Shown: positions 5,870 to 14,922 of the stretch, piece after piece
Position numbering within the stretch: the first letter of the stretch is position 1
Layout: each line of letters starts with the position of its first letter
Assembly (NCBI GenBank): GCA_020851785.1
Contig: JADZCC010000051.1
Coordinates: forward strand, 1 to 48,650
Length of the DNA stretch: 48,650 bases
DNA from: Anaerolineales bacterium
Lineage (GTDB): Bacteria; Chloroflexota; Anaerolineae; Anaerolineales; Villigracilaceae
Direction: 5' to 3'
The notes under the pieces: generated by a model
The model's input: only the letters and a program-made list of their open reading frames with translations
Databases searched by the model: none
What the model was told of the DNA's origin: nothing
Made by a program: the position numbers and the translations under genes

Positions 5870-8641
5870 ATGGCAACTCCAAAAAAGAAACCAGTTCCTA
5901 AAAAGAAGGTCACAGTGAAGCAAACGGCCGTCAAAAAGAAGACTGCAGTGAAGAAAGCGACTGCGCCAAAAAAGGCCGCCGTGACAAAAGCAAAACCCGC
6001 TGTCGGCCGGGCAAAAGCCAAAAGTGCGGCGACCAAGCCCACGGTCAAGAAGGCCGCGAAGAAAACGGCGACGAAGCGATCCGCGCCCAAAACGGATTCG
6101 TTTCGCAAGGCGCTGAAACGCGTCCAAAATGTGGGCGAAGCGCCGCCCGCCAACCCTGCCGCCGCCAAAGCGGACAAGGCGTATAACCCGCAAGCGCTGG
6201 AGAAAAAATGGCAGGCGAAATGGGAAGCCGACAAGTTGTATCGCTCGGTGATTGACAACAGCAAGCCGAAGCATTACGCGCTGACGATGTTGCCCTACCC
6301 CAGCGGCGATTTGCACATCGGTCACTGGTATGCAATGACGCCTTCCGACGCGCGCGCCAGATATATGCGGATGAAAGGTTATAACGTGTTGTTCCCGATG
6401 GGCTTTGACGCGTTTGGCCTGCCTGCCGAAAACGCCGCGATCCGCGACGGCATTCACCCGATGAAGCGCACGTTCCAAAACATTGAGCGGATGCGCGGAC
6501 AATTGAAAAGCATGGGAGCGATGTTTGATTGGGAGCGCGAGGCCGTTTCTGCCGACCCGACGTATTACAAGTGGACGGAATGGTTCTTCATTCAATTATA
6601 TAAAAAGGGGCTGGCGTATCGTAAACGCTCGCCGGTGGATTGGTGCCCGCGCTGTAACACCACGCTGGCCCGCGAGCAGGTTTGGGGCGATGACCGTCAT
6701 TGCGAACGATGCGGCACGCCGGTGATCAAAAAAGATTTGGAGCAATGGTTCTTCAAGACGACGCAATATGCGGATGAATTGTTGAATTTTGAAGGCTTGG
6801 ATTGGCCGCAAACCGTGAAGACCCTGCAAACCAATTGGATTGATCGAAGCGAAGGGGCCGAAGTGCAATTTAGGATGGCCAGCGCGCAGGCCCCAACCGT
6901 GACGGTCTTTACCACGCGGCCGGACACGTTATGGGGCGCGACCTTCATGGTCTTTTCGCCGGAACATCCGCTGGTGAGTGAAATCACCACGCCGGAAAAC
7001 AAGGCCGCCGTGGAAGAATACAAAGCGCAGGCGGCGCGGCAGTCCGACATTCAGCGCGGCGCGGTAGATAAAGAAAAGACCGGCGTGTTTACCGGCGGGT
7101 ATGCAATTAACCCCGTGACCCAAAAACAAATTCCAATCTGGATTGCGGATTATGTGTTGATGTCTTACGGCACGGGCGCGATTATGGCCGTACCGGCGCA
7201 CGACGAGCGCGATTTTGCCTTTGCCAAAAAGTATGACCTGCCCATCGTTCCGGTGATTCAGCCTGAAGGTTCGAGCGAAGCGCCCGTCCTTGAATCCGCT
7301 TATGTGGGCGCGGGCGTGATGATCAACTCTGGAATTTTGGACGGCACGCCGGTCAACGTGGAAAAAGGCCGGAAGAATCCGAGCATTGCCAAAACGTTGG
7401 ATTGGTTGCAAGCGCAGGGGCTGGGCAAGGAGTCGGTTAATTATCGTTATCGCGATTGGCTGATTTCGCGGCAACGCTATTGGGGCGCGCCGATTCCGAT
7501 GATCCATTGCGAGACGCACGGCTGGAACCCTGTGCCCGAAGATCAACTGCCGGTCTTGCTCCCGGAAGATGTGGAATGGAAGCCGACTGGCGAAAGCCCG
7601 TTGAAATTGCACCCAACCTGGAAGCATACGACTTGTCCGGTGTGCGGCGGGGCGGCCATCCGCGAAACGGATACGATGGACACCTTCATGTGTTCGTCGT
7701 GGTATCACTTGCGTTATTTGTCGCCGCAGGATGACGCGGCTCCGTTTGACGAAGCTGAATATAACTATTGGATGCCGGTGGATACCTACACCGGCGGCAT
7801 TGAACACGCCACCATGCACTTGCTCTACACGCGCTTCTTCCATAAAGCCCTGCGCGACATTGGATTGGTGGAAGGCAATGAGCCGATGACCCAATTGAGA
7901 AATCAGGGCATGGTGTTGGGCGAAGATAATGAGAAGATGTCGAAGAGCCGCGGCAACGTGGTGGCGCCGGATGCGTTGGTGAATCGCTACGGGGCGGATA
8001 CCGTCCGCGCGTATTTGATGTTCTTTGCGCGTTGGGAGATGGGCGCGCCGTGGGATTCGCAAGGCATTGAAGGCTCGGCTCGTTGGGTGCGCCGCGTTTG
8101 GACTTTGTTTACAGATCGCCAAGCCAATACGCGGATGGAGGCCAGCGCCGAAGAAAAGCGGGAGTTGCGCCGCAAAGTTCATCAGACTTTGAAGCGCGTC
8201 ACCCATGACTTTGAGTCGTTCGAGTTCAACACGATCATCTCCTCGTTGATGGAATTGCTCAATGAAATGCACCGCGCCCGCGAAGCCGGGCTGACGGGAA
8301 GCGCGGAATGGGCCGAAGCCGTTGAAATCTACTTGAAGATGATGGCTCCGATTGCGCCGCATGTGACGGAAGAATTATGGAGTCAGTTGGGCAAGCCTTA
8401 TTCCATTCATCAACAGGCCTGGCCGCAAGTGGATGAAGCCGCCGCCAAAGACGACACGCTGGAAATTCCAGTGCAGATTAACGGCAAAGTGCGCGATCGC
8501 ATTCGCGTTCCGGCGGAGGCGGGCGAGGAGCAAATTCGGGCCGCCGCGTTGGCTTCAGAAATCGTCCAAAAATATTTGGAAGGCAAAGAGCCGCGCAAGG
8601 TGATTGTCGCCAAAGGAAAAATGGTCAGCGTGGTGCTTTAG
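5870..8641 (+). CDS. leuS: Leucyl-tRNA synthetase with lysine/alanine-rich N-terminal extension
   Basis: Class Ia synthetase that charges tRNA-Leu. With the ATG at 5870 (ribosome site GAGGT just upstream) it has 923 residues. Residues 1 to about 103 are an extension made of Lys/Ala/Pro/Thr repeats resembling a histone H1 tail. The catalytic core begins at YNPQALEKKWQAKWE, with HIGH at 149-152, zinc-type cysteines in CPRC and CERC, the CP1 editing domain (TTRPDTLWGATF, GTGAIMAVPAHDERD), KMSKS at 689-693 and the C-terminal anticodon domain. The frame is open back to 5783, but that part is the T-box and terminator. Expression is predicted to respond to uncharged tRNA-Leu. Confidence 0.97.
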   Translation: MATPKKKPVPKKKVTVKQTAVKKKTAVKKATAPKKAAVTKAKPAVGRAKAKSAATKPTVKKAAKKTATKRSAPKTDSFRKALKRVQNVGEAPPANPAAAKADKAYNPQALEKKWQAKWEADKLYRSVIDNSKPKHYALTMLPYPSGDLHIGHWYAMTPSDARARYMRMKGYNVLFPMGFDAFGLPAENAAIRDGIHPMKRTFQNIERMRGQLKSMGAMFDWEREAVSADPTYYKWTEWFFIQLYKKGLAYRKRSPVDWCPRCNTTLAREQVWGDDRHCERCGTPVIKKDLEQWFFKTTQYADELLNFEGLDWPQTVKTLQTNWIDRSEGAEVQFRMASAQAPTVTVFTTRPDTLWGATFMVFSPEHPLVSEITTPENKAAVEEYKAQAARQSDIQRGAVDKEKTGVFTGGYAINPVTQKQIPIWIADYVLMSYGTGAIMAVPAHDERDFAFAKKYDLPIVPVIQPEGSSEAPVLESAYVGAGVMINSGILDGTPVNVEKGRKNPSIAKTLDWLQAQGLGKESVNYRYRDWLISRQRYWGAPIPMIHCETHGWNPVPEDQLPVLLPEDVEWKPTGESPLKLHPTWKHTTCPVCGGAAIRETDTMDTFMCSSWYHLRYLSPQDDAAPFDEAEYNYWMPVDTYTGGIEHATMHLLYTRFFHKALRDIGLVEGNEPMTQLRNQGMVLGEDNEKMSKSRGNVVAPDALVNRYGADTVRAYLMFFARWEMGAPWDSQGIEGSARWVRRVWTLFTDRQANTRMEASAEEKRELRRKVHQTLKRVTHDFESFEFNTIISSLMELLNEMHRAREAGLTGSAEWAEAVEIYLKMMAPIAPHVTEELWSQLGKPYSIHQQAWPQVDEAAAKDDTLEIPVQINGKVRDRIRVPAEAGEEQIRAAALASEIVQKYLEGKEPRKVIVAKGKMVSVVL

Positions 8642-8652
8642 CCGCAAACCAG

Positions 8653-8687
8653 AAAACTCGTAGAGCGCAAACTTTACGAGTTTTTTA
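8653..8687 (+). terminator. Rho-independent terminator of leuS
   Basis: AAAACTCGTA (8653-8662) pairs with TACGAGTTTT (8675-8684), loop of twelve, followed by further T residues. Confidence 0.8.
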
Positions 8688-8731
8688 TTTCCGAATCAGA
8701 TACAATTGTCACACTTTAGCGCAGAGGAATT

Positions 8732-9355
8732 ATGCCCCCCAAAAACAAAAAGACCCACCAACCGTTCGATTCAGAAATTGACGCGCCGGCCATTGAATCT
8801 GCCGTTTTGCACATGCTCAAAGCCTTTGGCGAAAACCCCAAACGCGAAGGCTTGCAAAACACGCCCAAACGCGTGGCCCGCATGTATGCTGAATTATTAG
8901 GCGGCTATCGGGAAGACCCGGTCAAACTGATTAACAACGCTTTATTTACCGTGGATTACGACGATATGGTCATCGTCCGCGATATTGAATTTTACAGTTT
9001 ATGCGAACATCACATGCTCCCGTTTATCGGGCGGGCGCACGTCGCCTATATTCCGCGCGGCAAAGTCATCGGCCTGTCCAAAATTCCCCGCATTGTAGAC
9101 CTCTTTGCCCGCCGTTTACAAGTTCAGGAACGGATGACGCGCCAGATTGCCGATTTTATTAATGACTTGCTCAAACCGCAAGGCGTGGCGGTGGTAATGG
9201 AAGGTTTGCACATGTGTTCGATGATGCGCGGCGTAAAAAAGCACGACGCGCGCATGACCACCGCCACCATGCTCGGCTCGTTCCGTAATCGCGCCGCCAC
9301 CCGTCAGGAATTTTTAGACAACATCAGCCGTGGCGCAGGGCCGCTGAAGATTTAA
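8732..9355 (+). CDS. folE: GTP cyclohydrolase I
   Basis: FolE converts GTP to 7,8-dihydroneopterin triphosphate, the first step to folate and, in some bacteria, to queuosine precursors. The 207 residues carry the zinc ligands Cys91, His94 and Cys162 ([10 protein letters not shown] and [12 protein letters not shown]), each offset by 19 from the E. coli enzyme. They also carry the signature [19 protein letters not shown]. The start ATG at 8732 follows an AGAGGA ribosome site. It is the only folate gene here; it stands alone between the leuS terminator and the peptidase pair. Confidence 0.96.
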   Translation: MPPKNKKTHQPFDSEIDAPAIESAVLHMLKAFGENPKREGLQNTPKRVARMYAELLGGYREDPVKLINNALFTVDYDDMVIVRDIEFYSLCEHHMLPFIGRAHVAYIPRGKVIGLSKIPRIVDLFARRLQVQERMTRQIADFINDLLKPQGVAVVMEGLHMCSMMRGVKKHDARMTTATMLGSFRNRAATRQEFLDNISRGAGPLKI

Positions 9356-9404
9356 ACGGCATTCGATCCCAATCAAAATTACATTTCAAAAATCCAGCCC
9401 ACGG

Positions 9405-9410
9405 TAGAAT
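9405..9410 (+). promoter_or_regulatory. -10 element of the peptidase pair, predicts leaderless mRNA
   Basis: TAGAAT seven bases before the ATG at 9418, with no Shine-Dalgarno sequence. The -35 is weak (TTACAT at 9379-9384 would need a 20-base spacer). Confidence 0.4.
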
Positions 9411-9417
9411 CCTGTCC

Positions 9418-10911
9418 ATGTTCAATTCAATCAAATCCATCTTGTTAGCGCTTTGTCTCGGCTCCATTTCTTTTTTATCGGCTTGTTCCACTGTTGCGCC
9501 GGAACCAACCGCCACCGCCACCTTAACTCAACCGCCCACCGCCACCTTCACGCCGCTTGCTACCATCACCTTCACGCCGTCGCCCACGCCCATCCCCGCG
9601 CCGGAGCGGGCCGCGTACACGCTCAACACAACGATTGACTACGACGCACACACCGTCACAGTGGACGAAACCATCCTTTATCCCAACCACACCGGCGAGC
9701 GCCTCAATGCGCTGGTTCTGGCCGTGGAGCCCAATTTATGGGCGGGTGGGTTTAACCTCTCCAGCCTTGCCATTGATGGGACTCCGCTTACGACGTATTC
9801 GTTAACCGATCAGCGACTGGAGATTGCCCTCGCCGCGTTTCTCCAGCCGGAGCAGGTTGTCACGCTCCAACTCCAGTACACGCTGACGCTTCCCTTTGCC
9901 GAACAAGCTGATCCCAACGATTCGCGCCCGCGCATTTACGGCTACACCAAAAGCCAGTTAAACCTCACCAACTGGTATCCGTTCGTTGTGCCGTACCTCA
10001 ACGGCGCGTGGGTTTTACATGACCCGTGGTATTACGGCGAGCATTTGGTGTACGATGCCGCAGATTACACCGTCAACCTCAAGTTTGCCGACCCAGCTTC
10101 CGCGCCGATTGTTGCGGCCAGCGGCTTCCCCGAACCGCAAGCGGACTTCACTCGCTACACCATCACCGCGGCGCGCGCCTTTGCCCTTTCAATGAGCCGC
10201 GATTTCCAAGTCTCTTCCACACAAGTAGGCGACGTCACCCTTTCCAGTTATTATTCTCCATTAAGTGAGGTGGGCGGTAAAGCCGCATTAAAAGCCAGCG
10301 CCGAAGCCCTGCAAGTGTACAGCCAGCGCTACGGTCCTTACACCCATAAAACTTTAGCCATCGTCATGGGCGACTTCAACGACGGCATGGAATACTCCGC
10401 GTTCTTTTATCTCTCGCGCGATTTTTACGGCGGCTTATACGACGGCACGCCCGCCAATTATTTAACCTTCGTGGCCGCGCATGAAACCTCGCATCAATGG
10501 TGGTTTGAGCAGGTGGGCAACGATCAGGCCCAGCAACCCTGGCTGGATGAAACCCTGGCCACCTATTCCGAACGTGTCTATTACGAAGCCTTATATCCCG
10601 ACCTGCTTTCGTGGTGGTGGACGTATCGCATTGACTACTATCATCCGCAAGGCTTCACGGACATTCCCATTTATGACGGTCAGGGCTTTCGCCCCTACAC
10701 CAACGCCGCCTATTTTCAAGGCGCGCATTTTCTCGAAGCCCTGCGCGGCCGCATCGGCGACGAAGCCTTCTTTGCCTTTATACAGGATTATCTCGCGCAA
10801 GGCCGCGGAAAAATCGTCAGCGCCGACGATTTCTTCCGCATCCTCAAAACGCACACCTCCACAGATTATTCAGATTTGGTCAGGCAATACTTTCAAAACA
10901 TCTATCAATGA
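9418..10911 (+). CDS. Lipoprotein M1-family (gluzincin) metallopeptidase, first of tandem pair
   Basis: A 497-residue surface lipoprotein: lipobox FLSAC (Cys23), Thr/Pro linker to about residue 62, then an aminopeptidase-N-like beta domain and a gluzincin catalytic domain. The zinc site is HETSH with His355, Glu356 and His359, and the third ligand Glu378 in WLDETLATYSE. The GAMEN-like segment is DGMEYS. It lacks the long C-terminal ERAP1-like domain of full M1 peptidases, so it is a short form. It would release N-terminal residues from peptides outside the cell. It overlaps its paralogue by ATGA at 10908-10911. Confidence 0.88.
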   Translation: MFNSIKSILLALCLGSISFLSACSTVAPEPTATATLTQPPTATFTPLATITFTPSPTPIPAPERAAYTLNTTIDYDAHTVTVDETILYPNHTGERLNALVLAVEPNLWAGGFNLSSLAIDGTPLTTYSLTDQRLEIALAAFLQPEQVVTLQLQYTLTLPFAEQADPNDSRPRIYGYTKSQLNLTNWYPFVVPYLNGAWVLHDPWYYGEHLVYDAADYTVNLKFADPASAPIVAASGFPEPQADFTRYTITAARAFALSMSRDFQVSSTQVGDVTLSSYYSPLSEVGGKAALKASAEALQVYSQRYGPYTHKTLAIVMGDFNDGMEYSAFFYLSRDFYGGLYDGTPANYLTFVAAHETSHQWWFEQVGNDQAQQPWLDETLATYSERVYYEALYPDLLSWWWTYRIDYYHPQGFTDIPIYDGQGFRPYTNAAYFQGAHFLEALRGRIGDEAFFAFIQDYLAQGRGKIVSADDFFRILKTHTSTDYSDLVRQYFQNIYQ

Positions 10912-12503
10912 AATTGACGACTCGCGCCTTGCGCCTCACGTTGTGGATTGCGCTCCTGCTCTCGGCCTGCGCCGCCCCGCCTGAATCCGCGCCGTCCTTC
11001 CCGACCTTTGTGCTGGTGACTCGAGACCCGCAGGCTTTGCCTACGCCCACGCCTTTTCAGCCTTCTTCCAATCTATCCACGTCCATTCCTTCCTACACGC
11101 CCGCGCCGCTCACCACCGATACGCTCACCCCAAACGCTACGCCACAACCCAGCCCAACTTTTACATCCCAACCCACTTTCACCGCTCAACCAGCAGTCAA
11201 TACCGCCGCGCCGCAAACGCCCTCCGCCAATGCGCGCACAAACTACATCTTCTACGCCACGCTGGATTTCACCAAGCATACGCTCGCCGTAGATGAAACC
11301 ATCCGCTATTACAACACCACCGGCGCGGCCCTCACGGATCTTCTGCTCTCGGTGCAACCGAATCGCTATGGCGGTTCGGTCTTTGTGTTGAATTCCATTT
11401 CACAGGATTCGGTTGCATTAGATTCATACAGCCTGAATGGGCAAAGCCTAACGCTGACGTTGCCACAACCCCTGCAACCCAACGCCGCGACAACGCTCAC
11501 CCTGAACTTCAACCTGAACCTGCCCTCCAAATCTGCAGAGGGCTTGTTCGGCTACGATTTCAATCAAATCAACCTGGTGGATTGGTATCCCTTTGTTGTG
11601 CCTTACAACAAAGGCTGGATTTTGCACGACCCCATGCCGTTTGGCGAACACCTCGTTTATGACGCATCCGACATTGAAGTGAATCTCAAAACCGACGCGA
11701 ATGTGGTCGTGGCGGCCAGCGCGCCCGCCGAATCAAACGGCGAATGGACGCGCTACCGTTTATATGGAGCGCGGACGTTTACGCTTTCAGCCAGCGACGA
11801 GTTTCTCGTTAGCGAATCAGCCGTCGGCGCGGTGCAGATCCGTTCTTATTATTTTGACGGCTACAAAGCCGCAGGCGAATCCATCTTATATTCGGCCGTG
11901 CAGGCCGTCAGCCTGTATTCCGCCAAGTTTGCGGATTATCCTTATCAAACGCTGGCGATTGTGCAGGCGGACATTCACGATGGGCAGGAATATGACGGGC
12001 TGATTTTTTTGGCTTCAGATTTTTACAGCCAGTATGGCGGCGGGGCGCGAAATAACCTGACGACCATTGGCGTGCATGAGATCGCGCATCAGTGGTGGTT
12101 TGGGTTGGTGGGCGACGATCAGGCGCTGGAACCCTGGCTGGATGAAGCGCTCTCCGCTTATACGGAACGGATTTTTTACGAATATAACTATCCGCGTTAT
12201 GGCGATTGGTGGTGGCAGTATCGCGTGGATTATTTTGGCGCGCAAGGCTATGTGGATTCTTCAATTTATGATTGGGGTTCGCAAAGGGCGTATGTGAATG
12301 CGGTCTATCTAAACGGCGCGCACTTCATGGAAGATCTGCGCGTGCGCATGGGCGACGACGCCTTCTTCCGCTTTTTGAAAGCCTATGCCGCGCAATACGC
12401 GCATCAACGCGCCAGCGGAGCGGATTTTTTTGCGCTGGCGCGCGCCAACACCAGCGCCGACCTAAGCGATTTGATCGCTAAATATTTTGCGGGTTCGTAT
12501 TGA
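10908..12503 (+). CDS. Lipoprotein M1-family (gluzincin) metallopeptidase, second of tandem pair
   Basis: A 531-residue paralogue of the preceding gene: lipobox LLSAC (Cys21), a longer Ser/Thr/Pro linker to about residue 105, then the same beta and gluzincin domains. The zinc site is HEIAH (His390, Glu391, His394) with Glu413 in WLDEALSAYTE. The GAMEN-like position reads DGQEYDG, with Gln replacing Met, which may change exopeptidase preference. The start codon sits inside the end of the first gene, so both are translated together. The tandem copies differ mainly in linkers and in the substrate-side loop. Confidence 0.88.
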   Translation: MKLTTRALRLTLWIALLLSACAAPPESAPSFPTFVLVTRDPQALPTPTPFQPSSNLSTSIPSYTPAPLTTDTLTPNATPQPSPTFTSQPTFTAQPAVNTAAPQTPSANARTNYIFYATLDFTKHTLAVDETIRYYNTTGAALTDLLLSVQPNRYGGSVFVLNSISQDSVALDSYSLNGQSLTLTLPQPLQPNAATTLTLNFNLNLPSKSAEGLFGYDFNQINLVDWYPFVVPYNKGWILHDPMPFGEHLVYDASDIEVNLKTDANVVVAASAPAESNGEWTRYRLYGARTFTLSASDEFLVSESAVGAVQIRSYYFDGYKAAGESILYSAVQAVSLYSAKFADYPYQTLAIVQADIHDGQEYDGLIFLASDFYSQYGGGARNNLTTIGVHEIAHQWWFGLVGDDQALEPWLDEALSAYTERIFYEYNYPRYGDWWWQYRVDYFGAQGYVDSSIYDWGSQRAYVNAVYLNGAHFMEDLRVRMGDDAFFRFLKAYAAQYAHQRASGADFFALARANTSADLSDLIAKYFAGSY

Positions 12504-12549
12504 GGACGGATATTCTCTCGCGCATGGCGCGTCATGCAACAGACATGGA

Positions 12550-13380
12550 TTAAGCGTTACCGCCCGGCAGGCGATAATTGGAGATGAAGAGCTCGCTCCC
12601 CTTACCGGCTTTGGATTGTTTGTAGTTGTTCATCCCGTATTGTAATTCCCACTTTTGAATTTCACTGGCAAATGAAAAATTATCCCAAATTTCCGGGGTA
12701 TCATCGTAGGTGATGAGCCAGAAATGGCGACAGGCTTGGACATCCTCCGCGAATTTGGCGTGATTGAAGTTAGCATGCAAGTCGCCTTTTTTTCCATACA
12801 GTTTTGATTTAGTCGCTTTTAAATAAGGCGGGTCGAGGAAGGTAAAGGTGTCTTTTCCGCCGCCTTGTAAGACTTCTTTGTATTCTTTATTCGTAATTTT
12901 TACGCCCGCCAGAAGCGGACCTAAACCTACAAGGCGTTGGATGGACGAATCGGTAAAGCGGGTTTGATAGGCTTGGCTGGAGAAGCCGCCCGAATCGACC
13001 GTCCCAGAAAAGGTGATGCGGTTCAAAACAAAAAAGCGGACGGCCCGATCCATGTCTGGCCATTGTTCTAAGTTTATAGAGACTAACTCTTCAAAGAGTT
13101 GCCGGCCATCTTGAGTTTGTTTCTTGATTTTTGCCACTTCGTTCGCCAATGTATAGGCGTCGGCTTGGGCGTATTTCCAGAATAAGTATAAATCTCTGTT
13201 CAAATCATTGATCCAGAATTTTAGGTCTGGGCGTTTTTGTTTGAGATAAATAAAGACCGAGCCGCCGCCAACAAACGGCTCTCGATATTCGGTAAAGTCT
13301 TGGGGGAGTAGGGCTTCAATCCGCTGAACAGCGCGGGATTTTCCGCCGGGGTAACGCAGGGGGCTTTTGATCTCAGACAT
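12550..13380 (-). CDS. DNA adenine N6-methyltransferase, Dam/D12 class
   Basis: A 276-residue D12-class (Dam/DpnII-type) methylase. The SAM-binding motif is LRYPGGKSRAVQRI near the N-terminus, followed by YREPFVGGGSVF, and the catalytic motif is DPPY in FLDPPYLKATKS. It methylates adenine in DNA, in the Dam group usually GATC, but the target cannot be read here. No restriction endonuclease lies next to it, so it is an orphan methylase. A candidate minus-strand promoter (TTTAAA, 16 bases, TATAAT at 13397-13424) overlaps the upstream region of the divergent EamA gene. Confidence 0.9.
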   Translation of the reverse strand: MSEIKSPLRYPGGKSRAVQRIEALLPQDFTEYREPFVGGGSVFIYLKQKRPDLKFWINDLNRDLYLFWKYAQADAYTLANEVAKIKKQTQDGRQLFEELVSINLEQWPDMDRAVRFFVLNRITFSGTVDSGGFSSQAYQTRFTDSSIQRLVGLGPLLAGVKITNKEYKEVLQGGGKDTFTFLDPPYLKATKSKLYGKKGDLHANFNHAKFAEDVQACRHFWLITYDDTPEIWDNFSFASEIQKWELQYGMNNYKQSKAGKGSELFISNYRLPGGNA

Positions 13381-13396
13381 ATTAAACAGCGGCTGG

Positions 13397-13431
13397 ATTA
13401 TATATTAAAAGCGCCGTTTTTAAATTATACT
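13397..13431. promoter_or_regulatory. Divergent promoter region of the methylase and the EamA gene
   Basis: On the minus strand TTTAAA (13419-13424) and TATAAT (13397-13402) are 16 bases apart, toward the methylase. On the plus strand TATACT (13426-13431) precedes the EamA gene, with no good -35. The two sets overlap. Confidence 0.4.
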
Positions 13432-13452
13432 CATGCGGTTGCGAGACTGACC

Positions 13453-14307
13453 ATGCCAATTTTTGCGTTATTCCTTTTGTTCTTTTCCGCCGCCATGCAC
13501 GCCACCTGGAATTTTCTACTGAAAAGCGCGGAAGAAAAATATGTCGCCATGGGTTGGCAGGTGATTCTGAGTGGAATCTTCTCTTTAGGGGCGCTCCTCT
13601 GTACCGGACTTCCGCCGCGTTCGATGTGGTTCTTTGTCATCCTCAGCGCAGGTTTGGAAGCCCTGTACTTCATTTTGCTATGTGTGGCCTACAGCGACCA
13701 CGACTTTTCATTGGTTTATCCAATTGCGCGCGGGGCCGCGCCCGCTTTGCTGGTTCTATGGACGATGCTGTTTTTACATGAGCCATTAACTACTGGCGGA
13801 TATGTGGGGCTGGCGCTCATCACAGGCGGCATTGCCTTAAACGGCGCAACGGCGCTGTTTAATAATAACTCTGGTTGGCCGCACCTGCGGGGAATTCTAA
13901 CCGCCCTTGCTGTGGCCCTTGTGATTTCAATCTATACGGTTGTGGATGGGAGTGCGGTTAAAAACGGACCAGCCCTGCCGTATGGGTTGCTCATGTTTGT
14001 CCTGGTTCCTTTGATCACCACGCCATACATTGCCCGGCGTTATGGCTGGGCCTCCTTTAAGCAGACCTGGAAGCAAAGCAAAACCTATCTGTTGATTGGC
14101 GGAATTTTAGGATCGATTGCCTATTTATTGGCCTTGTTCGCTTATACCATTGCCCCCTTAAGCTACTCCGGCGCAATTCGGGAGGTGAGTGCGGTGATGG
14201 GGGCTTTTCTTGGCTGGAAATTTTTGAAAGAGGGGTTGGGCAGTGTGCGTGTGACAAGCGCCGTAATTGTTTTTGTTGGCGTGATGGCGATTGCAATTTT
14301 TGGATAA
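13453..14307 (+). CDS. EamA/DMT-family membrane transporter
   Basis: The 284 residues form about ten hydrophobic helices arranged as two EamA repeats. The first runs from FALFLLFFSAAMHATWNFLLK to about residue 138. The second begins at LRGILTALAVALVISIYTVVDG and ends with VTSAVIVFVGVMAIAIFG. Members of this drug/metabolite superfamily export small metabolites such as amino acids; the substrate is not predictable. No clear ribosome site precedes the ATG at 13453, but this start gives a full first helix. The Nudix gene begins 14 bases downstream, so the two are probably cotranscribed. Confidence 0.88.
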   Translation: MPIFALFLLFFSAAMHATWNFLLKSAEEKYVAMGWQVILSGIFSLGALLCTGLPPRSMWFFVILSAGLEALYFILLCVAYSDHDFSLVYPIARGAAPALLVLWTMLFLHEPLTTGGYVGLALITGGIALNGATALFNNNSGWPHLRGILTALAVALVISIYTVVDGSAVKNGPALPYGLLMFVLVPLITTPYIARRYGWASFKQTWKQSKTYLLIGGILGSIAYLLALFAYTIAPLSYSGAIREVSAVMGAFLGWKFLKEGLGSVRVTSAVIVFVGVMAIAIFG

Positions 14308-14321
14308 ACGAGGAAGCGAAG

Positions 14322-14747
14322 ATGAGCGAACAGGTTTTTCCCGAACCAACAGTAGGCGTTTTTATTTTTAATCCGGCAGGCAAGTTGCTCTTGCTGGAGA
14401 GTCATAAATGGCCTGGAAAATATGTTGTTCCGGGTGGGCACGTGGAATTGGGCGAACGGCTTGAGGCGGCCGCAATCCGTGAGGCGCAAGAGGAAACCGG
14501 GCTGGATATTTACGATCTGCAATTCATTAATTTTCAGGAATTTATTTACGACCCTACGTTTTGGAAAAAACGCCACTTTATTTTTTTTGATTACGCCTGT
14601 CGGACGGATTCGCTTGAAGTGAGGTTAAATGCCGAAGCTGAAGCGTATGTTTGGGTCGAGTTGAAAGCGGCTCTGCGCCTGCCGGTGGATACCTACACAC
14701 GGACTTCGCTTGAAAAAATCCAGCTGAGCCGTTCATCAAACCCTTGA
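14322..14747 (+). CDS. Nudix hydrolase
   Basis: The 141-residue protein has one Nudix domain. The box runs from Gly39 to Leu61 with key residues Glu45, Arg53, Glu54, Glu57, Glu58 and Gly60 (matching GX5EX7REUXEEXGU), which bind the metal for hydrolysis of nucleoside diphosphates linked to another moiety. The stretch VPGGHVELGE places it with small nucleotide-sanitising or sugar-nucleotide hydrolases. It follows the EamA gene by 14 bases with ribosome site CGAGGA. The rpoC promoter begins inside its last codons. Confidence 0.93.
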   Translation: MSEQVFPEPTVGVFIFNPAGKLLLLESHKWPGKYVVPGGHVELGERLEAAAIREAQEETGLDIYDLQFINFQEFIYDPTFWKKRHFIFFDYACRTDSLEVRLNAEAEAYVWVELKAALRLPVDTYTRTSLEKIQLSRSSNP

Positions 14748-14772
14748 CCCTGAGCCTTCAAGCGCGTATAAT
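14744..14772 (+). promoter_or_regulatory. rpoC promoter
   Basis: TTGACC (14744-14749), 17-base spacer, consensus TATAAT (14767-14772). The -35 overlaps the TGA stop of the Nudix gene. The predicted transcript starts near 14779, leaving a leader of about 145 bases. Confidence 0.85.
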
Positions 14773-14809
14773 CCAGCCATTGGATGTGAAAAACGAGCAA
14801 AAACACAAG

Positions 14810-14841
14810 CAAGCGCTTAAGGTAAACCCTTAGAGCGCTTG
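14810..14841 (+). promoter_or_regulatory. Hairpin in the rpoC leader
   Basis: CAAGCGCT pairs with AGCGCTTG, continued by TAAGG with CCTTA, one bulged G, loop TAAAC. It is followed by CATTTGTTTGTCT, which is not a clean U-run, so it could be a weak attenuator, a stabiliser or a protein-binding site. Confidence 0.5.
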
Positions 14842-14922
14842 CATTTGTTTGTCTCTGGTGTGTGCCGACTATACGCTACACAGAGCCGGTTCGTTGAACT
14901 TTATTTTTTTAGGAGAGTACCC

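Noticed and set aside
6929..8362. Minus-strand ORF of 477 codons
   Set aside because: Antisense of leuS with His/Arg-rich composition and no recognised domain.
14839..14922. RpoC start at 14839
   Set aside because: The added residues are leader sequence with a hairpin; the GTG at 14923 has a ribosome site and gives the family N-terminus.
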